From the NCBI GenBank assembly GCA_030637965.1, contig DAOWFO010000047.1:1-7732 (forward strand): a DNA stretch of 7,732 nt, read 5' to 3'. Numbering within the stretch: position 1 is the stretch's first letter; every line of letters begins with the position of its first letter. This DNA comes from Thermoplasmata archaeon. GTDB lineage: Archaea > Thermoplasmatota > E2 > DHVEG-1. Below, piece by piece: positions 1-5,365 of this stretch. A program made the translations under genes and the position numbers. The notes under the pieces are model-generated. The model did no database searches and had not been told where the DNA came from. It saw nothing but the letters and a program-made list of their open reading frames with translations.

Positions 1-45
1 TATATTGGGGACAAAATAAAAAAAATCAATACTAATATCAAGGAG

Positions 46-54
46 AATATATAT
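46..54 (+). promoter_or_regulatory. Possible TATA box for the secreted protease gene
   Basis: The string AATATATAT follows a purine-rich AAGGAG, which could act as a BRE-like element. An archaeal start site about 26 bases downstream of its centre would fall near position 76. That would leave a leader of roughly 37 bases containing the ribosome binding site at 103-107. The whole first 97 bases are very AT-rich, so such strings are expected by chance. Nothing else in this stretch could be supported. Confidence 0.25.
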
Positions 55-102
55 TCATATCAAAAATACTAGACATTAAATTAAATTTCTTTTAATTATG
101 TT

Positions 103-107
103 GAGGA
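103..107 (+). promoter_or_regulatory. Ribosome binding site that decides the protease start
   Basis: GAGGA lies 5 bases before the ATG at 113. The alternative in-frame ATG at 98 has only a T-rich, SD-less stretch in front of it and would add MLRNT ahead of a signal peptide that begins naturally with MKK. The start at 113 is therefore preferred. Confidence 0.55.
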
Positions 108-112
108 ATACC

Positions 113-1546
113 ATGAAAAAAATAATATCAATAATATGTTCAATAATAATAATTTTTAATGGATTAGGAATAGTTTATGCATCGCCGATGGTAGCGCTAA
201 TGACAGAAGATTTTGACAAACTAGTTGATATAAACGTTACTGTTGAGATATATGCTATAAGATCTCTTGTTGAAATCGATTACTTACCTGAACCAAATTT
301 CTTTGTTAAAGTTTTTATTAACGAAGGAGAATTCACAAGCCAAATTTGGAATGATTCGAGTTATTTGTATAATTGCTGGTCAATAACCAATGATGTTCCT
401 GATAATGAGGAATTTGTAGATATTAAAATACAGTTATGGGACTCAAATAATATTTTGTGCGATATTGGAACTGGAAATAATGAAGTTGAACTAAATTACA
501 GTATTAAAACTGGGAACTGGACGGGAGACGACCATATTGGGGACGCCAGTGGTTATGGAAGATTGTGTGGTTGTGGATTCGGAAATTTAGATAATAATGT
601 AAGAGACTGTGAATTATGGTTTAACATTTATCAAAATGATGCCGATGGAGATGGTTTACCATATTGGATGGAAGAAAATGTATATGGGACTGACCCTGAA
701 GTGGATAACACAGGCGAGGACCTTGATAACGATGAAATTCCAATTGAATGGGAGCATAAATGGGGTTACGATCCATTAATGAAGGAAAACCATCATCATC
801 TTGATGATGATAATGACAGTATTTCAAATGTTGAAGAATATCTAACATCGGATTTTCATTCTGATCCATTTAGAAAAGACATTTTTTTAGAAATTGACTG
901 GATGGAAGAAGGCCCTAATGGAGAACAAAGTCTATTGCCAGAAAAATCAAAAGAATATATAAAAAATCCATTTCATCGAAGGGATATTGTTTTTCATTTA
1001 GATACTGGTGAAATCAATGGGGGGGAATTAATACCATTTGACGATAAAACTGAACAAAATGAAGTTTTAGAAATATATGCTAAATATTTCATTAAAGATG
1101 ATAAAAATGAATGGAGACGAGGCGTATTCCACTATGGAATAATTGTAAATCTTAGTAATATGAAGGGTTATGCTTTTAGTGGAGATACTTCACCATATTC
1201 GGGATACATGCCTGGTACGAATAGTTTTGTAATGTCAAGTAGTCACATGGAAGAAAAAAAGACAAAAAAAATCTTATTAAACCAAACATTAGAATATTTA
1301 TACGGATCTGCAATAATGCATGAAATGGGACATAATTTTGGTATTAGATTTGGAGAACCTTTTGGTTGTGATAACTGGTTTGGTAAATACCCCTGGCAGA
1401 TATTTTTTTGGCTTATTTTAAATTATAGAAGTATTATGAACTACCAATATACTTACAGAATTTTTGATTATTCAGATGGTACGCATGGTTGGGGAGACTA
1501 TGATGATTGGGGAAATATAGATCTTACTTATTTTGAAACCCCATGA
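113..1546 (+). CDS. Secreted metzincin-like metalloprotease with calcium-binding (thrombospondin type 3-like) repeats
   Basis: This is probably an extracellular, calcium-stabilised zinc protease of 477 residues. Residues 1-23 form a signal peptide: a KK pair, an isoleucine-rich core, and VYA before the likely cleavage site. Residues about 28-170 look like a beta-sandwich domain with several cysteines (88, 116, 152, 154, 166). Residues about 175-252 hold three acidic repeats starting DADGDG (176), DLDND (203) and DDDND (231), with GTDP, GYDP and HSDP turns, as in thrombospondin type 3 or EF-hand-like calcium sites. The catalytic motif HEMGH is at 403-407, followed by G410, and SIMNY at 440-444 resembles a metzincin Met-turn. 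The position where metzincins carry the third zinc ligand is Phe413 instead of His or Asp. There is no C-terminal membrane anchor. Arginine codons are mostly AGA/AGG. The next gene starts 69 bases downstream and has no functional link. The substrate is unknown. The protease class is fairly secure; the exact family is not. Confidence 0.8.
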   Translation: MKKIISIICSIIIIFNGLGIVYASPMVALMTEDFDKLVDINVTVEIYAIRSLVEIDYLPEPNFFVKVFINEGEFTSQIWNDSSYLYNCWSITNDVPDNEEFVDIKIQLWDSNNILCDIGTGNNEVELNYSIKTGNWTGDDHIGDASGYGRLCGCGFGNLDNNVRDCELWFNIYQNDADGDGLPYWMEENVYGTDPEVDNTGEDLDNDEIPIEWEHKWGYDPLMKENHHHLDDDNDSISNVEEYLTSDFHSDPFRKDIFLEIDWMEEGPNGEQSLLPEKSKEYIKNPFHRRDIVFHLDTGEINGGELIPFDDKTEQNEVLEIYAKYFIKDDKNEWRRGVFHYGIIVNLSNMKGYAFSGDTSPYSGYMPGTNSFVMSSSHMEEKKTKKILLNQTLEYLYGSAIMHEMGHNFGIRFGEPFGCDNWFGKYPWQIFFWLILNYRSIMNYQYTYRIFDYSDGTHGWGDYDDWGNIDLTYFETP

Positions 1547-1562
1547 AAAAGGAAAACTTTTT
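1546..1562 (+). terminator. Weak hairpin with T-run after the protease gene
   Basis: AAAAAG (1546-1551) and CTTTTT (1557-1562) can pair around a 5-base loop, beginning at the last base of the protease stop codon. The second arm gives a T5 run, which could stop an archaeal polymerase. The stem is nearly all A:T, so the call is weak. The remaining gap up to hypE (1563-1615) shows only an AT-rich ATAAATTA near 1583-1590 that might be a TATA element. Confidence 0.25.
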
Positions 1563-1615
1563 GGCCTAAACAAATCTTTCAGATAAATTAAGATTGAAGA
1601 AATGAGAGTTTTATT

Positions 1616-2671
1616 ATGAAAGAAAAAATTAAACTTGCTCAGGGTGCAGGTGGAGAACTAATGGATAATTTTATTAAAGAAAAAATTATAAAATATTTTA
1701 CCAAACAATCTACGCAAACTGAAGTTTCTCTTTCAATGCTTGATGATGCAGCTGTTGTTGATGATATTGTTTTTTCTACTGATTCACATACAGTACAGCC
1801 AATTATTTTTCCTGGCGGGGATATTGGTTCACTGGCCATTTCGGGAACAATAAATGATGTTGCCGTTATGGGTGCAAACCCTATTGGTCTTTCAGCTGGT
1901 TTTATTGTTGAAGAAGGACTATCTGTAGATACCTTTGATACAATAGTTAAAAGTATGGGTAAATTTGCAGATGAGGCAGGAGTACCCATTATTACAGGTG
2001 ATACAAAGGTTGTTGAAAAGGGTGCAATTCAAGAGTTTATGATTAATACAAGTGGTATAGGAAAAAGAACCACTTTTCTCGATAAGAACATTGATGAGAT
2101 AAAACGTTATAGGTCATTTGAAAAGAGATGGCTTCTTGATTCTAATCTAAGAAACGGTGATAAAATTATTTTATCGGGTAATATTGGTGAGCACGGTATT
2201 GCTTTAATGTCTTTTAGAGAGGGTTACGGTTTTGATACCGAAATAAAATCCGATGTTGCTCCATTAAATAATCTCATGGAAAAAGTACTTACAATTGGTG
2301 GTATTGTATCTGCTAAAGACCCAACACGGGGGGGACTTGCAAATACTGTGAATGAATTTAGCGAGAAATCAAAAGTTGGAATAGTGCTTAATGAAGAAAC
2401 AATTCCAATTCCTAATGGGGTAAGATCTGCATGTGATCTGTTAGGACTTGATCCACTTGAGATAGGTAATGAAGGAAAAGTTATACTAGGTGTTGTAAAA
2501 GAAAAAGCTGATGAAATTCTTACAGCCCTTAAAAGGCATACACTTGGGAAAAATGCGGCAATAGTAGGTGATGTTTCAGATAATGTAAAGGGTGTAGTAT
2601 TAGAAACCACAGTAGGTGGTAAGAGGATTCTAAATAAGCCTATTGCGGATCCTGTACCACGAATTTGCTAA
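1616..2671 (+). CDS. hypE: Hydrogenase maturation protein HypE (carbamoyl dehydratase)
   Basis: HypE receives a carbamoyl group from HypF on its C-terminal cysteine and dehydrates it with ATP to a thiocyanate. This supplies the cyanide ligands of the [NiFe] site through HypC-HypD. The 351-residue protein belongs to the PurM/AIRS ATP-binding family. It shows AQGAGGELM (8-16), the nucleotide-binding region STDSHTVQPIIFPGGDIG (54-71), TINDVAVMGANP (78-89), TGDTKVV (127-133), KDPTRGG (234-240) and NEGK (285-288). It ends in the diagnostic PRIC, with the acceptor Cys at 351. It is longer than E. coli HypE, mainly through an extra segment at about 152-176 between the two subdomains. The start follows a weak GAGAG (1604-1608) at 7 bases. 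It is co-directional with the hydrogenase genes but separated from them by 83 bases with terminator and promoter-like signals, so it may be its own transcript. Arginine codons are 8 AGR to 3 CGN. Confidence 0.96.
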   Translation: MKEKIKLAQGAGGELMDNFIKEKIIKYFTKQSTQTEVSLSMLDDAAVVDDIVFSTDSHTVQPIIFPGGDIGSLAISGTINDVAVMGANPIGLSAGFIVEEGLSVDTFDTIVKSMGKFADEAGVPIITGDTKVVEKGAIQEFMINTSGIGKRTTFLDKNIDEIKRYRSFEKRWLLDSNLRNGDKIILSGNIGEHGIALMSFREGYGFDTEIKSDVAPLNNLMEKVLTIGGIVSAKDPTRGGLANTVNEFSEKSKVGIVLNEETIPIPNGVRSACDLLGLDPLEIGNEGKVILGVVKEKADEILTALKRHTLGKNAAIVGDVSDNVKGVVLETTVGGKRILNKPIADPVPRIC

Positions 2672-2699
2672 AATATATGGTTTTATATCGCAAATTTTT
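2662..2699 (+). terminator. Possible terminator hairpin at the end of hypE
   Basis: AATTTGC (2662-2668), in the last codons of hypE, is perfectly complementary to GCAAATT (2690-2696). The 21-base loop contains a further 5-bp ATATA/TATAT pairing (2673-2677 with 2684-2688). The downstream arm runs straight into a T5 tract (2695-2699). This resembles a factor-independent terminator, but the stem has only two G:C pairs. If real, hypE is transcribed separately from the hydrogenase genes. Confidence 0.35.
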
Positions 2700-2704
2700 A
2701 AATA
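2695..2704 (+). promoter_or_regulatory. Possible TATA box for the hydrogenase genes
   Basis: TTTTTAAATA resembles the archaeal box A. Its core centre near 2700 predicts a start site around 2727, giving a leader of about 28 bases. A second candidate, TTTTATAT at 2681-2688, would start transcription near 2710. Which one is used decides whether both arms of the downstream inverted repeat are in the mRNA. Confidence 0.35.
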
Positions 2705-2713
2705 GCATATTGG

Positions 2714-2749
2714 ATTACCTCCATAACATATAATTAATCAAGAGGTAAT
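2714..2749 (+). repeat. 8-bp perfect inverted repeat covering the hydrogenase ribosome binding site
   Basis: ATTACCTC (2714-2721) is the exact reverse complement of GAGGTAAT (2742-2749), with 20 bases between them. The right arm contains the Shine-Dalgarno of the small-subunit gene: AGAGGT at 2741-2746, 8 bases before the ATG at 2755. The left arm is therefore an anti-Shine-Dalgarno sequence. As RNA, the hairpin would hide the ribosome site. As DNA, the arms, 28 bp centre to centre, could be a two-site operator beside the TATA box. The repeat is plainly visible; its function is inferred. Confidence 0.45.
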
Positions 2750-2754
2750 AACTT

Positions 2755-3186
2755 ATGGCAAAAGGACTTCCAAAATCTTTTAAAAAGGCTTTATGGGTCT
2801 ATCATTGCAATTCCGGTTCCTGTAATGGTTGTGATATTGAAATAATAGCAGCACTATGCCCTCGATATGATGTGGAACGTTTCGGTATAAAACTTGTAGG
2901 ATCTCCGCGCCATGCGGATGTGTTGTTAGTTACTGGACCAGTTACACGGCAAATGGCAGATAAAGTAAAACGTATTTATGAACAAATGCCCGATCCAAAA
3001 GCGGTAATTTGTATTGGTAATTGTGGTAACACTGGTGATGTTTTTTACGAATCTTATAATCTTGTAGGCCCTGTCAATAAAATTTTACCAGTTGATGTTC
3101 ATGCTATTGGTTGCCCACCTCGACCTGAAGCAATTATATATGCTGTTGCACAAGCATGGGTAAAACTTGAAACTTTGGAGGCATAG
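2755..3186 (+). CDS. Group 4 [NiFe] hydrogenase small subunit (MbhJ/EchC/NuoB-like)
   Basis: This is the small subunit of an Ech/Mbh-type hydrogenase. It carries the proximal [4Fe-4S] cluster that passes electrons to the NiFe site in the large subunit. The 143 residues are one NuoB-like domain, as is usual for group 4 enzymes, without the long C-terminal cluster domain or Tat signal of uptake hydrogenases. Likely cluster ligands are Cys23 and Cys26 (SCNGCD), Cys90 (GNCG) and Cys120 (GCPPRPE). The segments ERFGIKLVGSPRHADVLLVT (41-60) and GPVTRQ (61-66) are strongly family-typical. Extra cysteines sit at 18, 35 and 86. The start follows AGAGGT at 8 bases, inside the right arm of an inverted repeat. 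It is first in a run of four structural genes, and the next gene begins 2 bases after its stop. All six arginines use CGN codons, unlike hypE upstream. Confidence 0.93.
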   Translation: MAKGLPKSFKKALWVYHCNSGSCNGCDIEIIAALCPRYDVERFGIKLVGSPRHADVLLVTGPVTRQMADKVKRIYEQMPDPKAVICIGNCGNTGDVFYESYNLVGPVNKILPVDVHAIGCPPRPEAIIYAVAQAWVKLETLEA

Positions 3187-3188
3187 GA

Positions 3189-3722
3189 ATGAGTGAGAAA
3201 AAAACTTTAGAAGAACTTACTAAATATTTCAAAGATGAATTTAAAACCAAGATAATATCAATTGATATAAAAAAGCGAGCTGCTGGTTCAAAGAAATTAG
3301 AAACATCAACTATTTGGATGAAAATTGATAAAACTGTATTTAAGGACGTTATAAAACATCTTATAAAATATCAATATCCTCATCTAGCTGTTATTTCAGG
3401 TAATGATCTTGGGAAAAATATTGAACTTATTTATCATTTTACTGTAAATTATGGCGAACGATTAAAGGAAATAAATCTTCATATTTCAGTGGAACTTCCA
3501 AAATCAAAACCCGAAATAGAGTCAATTTGTGACTTGATTCCAGGTGCTCTTATAACTGAGCGTGAAAAACAAGAATTTTTAGGAGTAAAAATTAAAGGTA
3601 TCCCTGATAATAGAAAATTATTTTTACCTGATGACTGGCCAGATGATGTATATCCATGGAGAAGAGATGAAACAGGTCCTGAAAAATATTATAAAAATCT
3701 ACATGAGGTGAATAAAAAATGA
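3189..3722 (+). CDS. Group 4 hydrogenase 30-kDa subunit (MbhK/EchD/NuoC-like)
   Basis: This 177-residue protein is homologous to the 30-kDa (NuoC) subunit of complex I. It has no cofactor and helps hold the small and large hydrogenase subunits together in the cytoplasmic arm. The N-terminal part is weakly conserved, with a small alpha/beta fold suggested by HLAVISGNDLG (65-75) and YHFTVNYGERL (82-92). The C-terminal half carries the family signature: a predicted helix at 110-119, then TEREKQEFLGVKIKGIPDNR (123-142) and LFLPDDWPDDVYPWRRD (144-160). The start is well supported by GGAGG (3177-3181), formed by the last codons of the small-subunit gene, 7 bases upstream. It overlaps the large-subunit gene by 4 bases (ATGA), so translation is probably coupled. 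Identification rests on the C-terminal motif plus its position between small and large subunits, as in ech and mbh operons. Confidence 0.88.
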   Translation: MSEKKTLEELTKYFKDEFKTKIISIDIKKRAAGSKKLETSTIWMKIDKTVFKDVIKHLIKYQYPHLAVISGNDLGKNIELIYHFTVNYGERLKEINLHISVELPKSKPEIESICDLIPGALITEREKQEFLGVKIKGIPDNRKLFLPDDWPDDVYPWRRDETGPEKYYKNLHEVNKK

Positions 3723-4951
3723 AGTCAAAAACTACTACAAAAACAACTTACAACATTCCAGTTGGACCAATACACCCTGCGCTTAAAGAACCTGTGTTTT
3801 TAGAGTTTGAAATTGATGGAGAGCGAATTGTTGATGTTGATGTAAAACTTGGTCATGTACATCGGGCAATTGAGTGGGCTTCTCGCAAACGTAATCCAAT
3901 TCAGATATTATACTTAGCAGAAAGAATTTGTGGAATTTGTTCATATTGTCATCCAGCAGCATTTGCTCTTGGTATCGAGGCTGCAGCTGACATTGAAGTT
4001 CCAGAACGAGCCGAATACTTACGCGTTATACAAGCTGAAATTGAACGTATCACATCACACGTATTATGGGCGGGAGTTGCAGCACACGAAATTGGTTTTG
4101 ATACAGTTTTATTTTTAACTTGGGAAATGAGAGAAAAAATGATGGACTTAACTGAATTTCTCTGCGGTAACCGTGTAACAAAAGGAATTTTGACAATTGG
4201 TGGAATCCGTCGAGATATTACTAAAGATATGTTACCTCAAATTACCAAATCTCTTGATTATTTTAAAGATAATTTTGAAAAAATCAGACATATCTTTTTA
4301 GATGATAAAACAATTAAATTGAGAAGTCAGGGGGTAGGAATCCTTACAAAAGATGATGCACTCAAACTTTGTGCAGTTGGTCCAACTACTCGAGCAAGTG
4401 CTATTAAAAAAGATGTTCGTATTGATACATCTTACTTTGCTTATGGTGATCTCGATATTGATTACATAACTCCGGATATACTAACTGGTGAAGTTAACGG
4501 AGATGTATATGATCGGATAATACAGCGTTTATTAGAAATTAAGCAATCAATAGATATTATTGAACAATGTCTTGATAAAATGCCAAATGGTGACTTAGTA
4601 TCAGAACCAAAAATACCTAAACTTCTTAATCAACTTAAAAAAGTTGAGGGTGAAGGTGTGGGTCGACATGAAGCACCACGTGGTGAAGTTATTCATTATG
4701 TAAAACTAACTGGTGAAGATGCACCCTTTACTTGGAAAGTTAGAGCTCCTACTTATAATAATATCCTTCCATGGATTCCAATGCTTAAAGGCGAGCAAAT
4801 CGCGGATATACCAATAATTGCAGCAAGTACTGATCCGTGTATGAGTTGTACAAATCGTATTGGAATTATTAAAGATGGAAATAGATATGAACTTAGAAAA
4901 GAAGAGCTTTATCGTTTGAGTGTTGAAAAAACAAGGAGGTTGATGCGTTAA
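3719..4951 (+). CDS. Group 4 [NiFe] hydrogenase large (catalytic) subunit (MbhL/EchE/HycE-like)
   Basis: This catalytic subunit carries the NiFe(CN)2CO centre and reversibly reduces protons to H2 with electrons from ferredoxin. The 410 residues show the L1 motif ERICGICSYCH (68-78), with nickel ligands Cys71 and Cys74, and the L2 motif DPCMSCTNR (372-380), with Cys374 and Cys377. Since all four ligand cysteines are kept, this is a true hydrogenase and not a complex I NuoD or another Ni-free relative. Arg380 replaces the L2 His of most other groups, as is typical for group 4. Thirty residues follow it, resembling the cleavable tail of E. coli HycE. Other family segments are GPIHPALKEP (16-25), HVHRAIEW (46-53), GPTTRAS (221-227) and GRHEAPRGE (315-323). 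A GAGGTG (3705-3710) precedes the start by 8 bases. The gene overlaps its upstream neighbour by 4 bases and the ferredoxin gene by 1. Arginines are 19 CGN to 9 AGR. Confidence 0.95.
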   Translation: MKSKTTTKTTYNIPVGPIHPALKEPVFLEFEIDGERIVDVDVKLGHVHRAIEWASRKRNPIQILYLAERICGICSYCHPAAFALGIEAAADIEVPERAEYLRVIQAEIERITSHVLWAGVAAHEIGFDTVLFLTWEMREKMMDLTEFLCGNRVTKGILTIGGIRRDITKDMLPQITKSLDYFKDNFEKIRHIFLDDKTIKLRSQGVGILTKDDALKLCAVGPTTRASAIKKDVRIDTSYFAYGDLDIDYITPDILTGEVNGDVYDRIIQRLLEIKQSIDIIEQCLDKMPNGDLVSEPKIPKLLNQLKKVEGEGVGRHEAPRGEVIHYVKLTGEDAPFTWKVRAPTYNNILPWIPMLKGEQIADIPIIAASTDPCMSCTNRIGIIKDGNRYELRKEELYRLSVEKTRRLMR

Positions 4952-5352
4952 TGGGTTTTTCTATGCTTCCAAAGGTTCTCTCTCAAATGTTTAAGAAGCC
5001 TTGGACAAATAAGTTTCCAGCAAAATATCAGCCATCTAATACAACGAAATATCTCAAAGCAGTTGGTGCAGGCGAGGCAAAAATTAATCCACCTATTCCA
5101 ACACCTCCTGGTTTTCGTGGAAAAATAATATATGATAAAGAAAAGTGTACCGGATGTAGACTTTGTATAAAGGTTTGTCCTTGTGAAGCAATTGAATATA
5201 AAGAAGAAGATAAAAAAATAAAGATATACATTGGTCGATGCTGCTTCTGTAGTCAATGTAATGATGTATGCCCAACAAATTGCCTTTCTATGGGTGATGA
5301 ATTCTTACTTGCTGATTCTGATCCTTATGCTAAGGCTTTAATTGTTGAATAA
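4951..5352 (+). CDS. Group 4 hydrogenase 2x[4Fe-4S] ferredoxin subunit (MbhN/EchF/NuoI-like)
   Basis: This 133-residue polyferredoxin subunit should accept electrons from soluble ferredoxin and pass them to the small-subunit cluster. It has two classical cluster motifs: CTGCRLCIKVC (Cys66, 69, 72, 76) and CCFCSQCNDVC (Cys97, 100, 103, 107). Additional cysteines lie at 78, 98 and 111. FRGKIIYDKEKCTGC (55-69) and DEFLLADSDPY (116-126) match MbhN-type sequences. Residues 3-18 (FSMLPKVLSQMFKKPW) form the amphipathic helix that in Mbh/Ech/Nuo relatives docks against the membrane arm. The linker between that helix and FRGK seems longer than in MbhN, which I compare from memory. The start codon shares one base with the large-subunit stop (TAATG). 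A strong AAGGAGGT (4933-4940) lies 10 bases upstream. It directly follows the large subunit, as echF follows echE; in mbh a NuoH-like gene lies between them. Confidence 0.93.
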   Translation: MGFSMLPKVLSQMFKKPWTNKFPAKYQPSNTTKYLKAVGAGEAKINPPIPTPPGFRGKIIYDKEKCTGCRLCIKVCPCEAIEYKEEDKKIKIYIGRCCFCSQCNDVCPTNCLSMGDEFLLADSDPYAKALIVE

Positions 5353-5365
5353 TTGGTAATAATTA

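Noticed and set aside
1..72. A 23-codon open plus-strand frame from the window edge to a TAG at 70-72 that could be the tail of an upstream gene.
   Set aside because: It is too short, made almost only of K, I, N and Y codons expected in AT-rich DNA, and overlaps the likely promoter of the protease gene.
621..869. Minus-strand open frame of 82 codons opposite the protease repeats.
   Set aside because: It is a mirror of the Asp/His-rich calcium repeats, has a low-complexity H/Q/L composition, and lies fully inside a well-supported gene.
1573..1595. AATCTT/AAGATT inverted repeat ahead of hypE as a possible regulatory hairpin.
   Set aside because: It has only six pairs, nearly all A:T, with an 11-base loop; it is too weak to support.
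1639..1989. Minus-strand open frame of 116 codons opposite hypE, and a similar one at 2224-2610.
   Set aside because: Both are antisense to conserved HypE motifs, are low-complexity and rich in Ser/Pro/Ile, and have no supporting ribosome site or context.
2328..2334. G7 run in hypE as a possible slippage site.
   Set aside because: It is dictated by the conserved TRGG motif of HypE, so protein constraint explains it.
4948..5256. Minus-strand open frame of 102 codons opposite the ferredoxin gene.
   Set aside because: Its aromatic and Cys-rich sequence is what the reverse strand of Lys/Glu- and Cys-rich coding yields; the plus-strand ferredoxin motifs are unambiguous.
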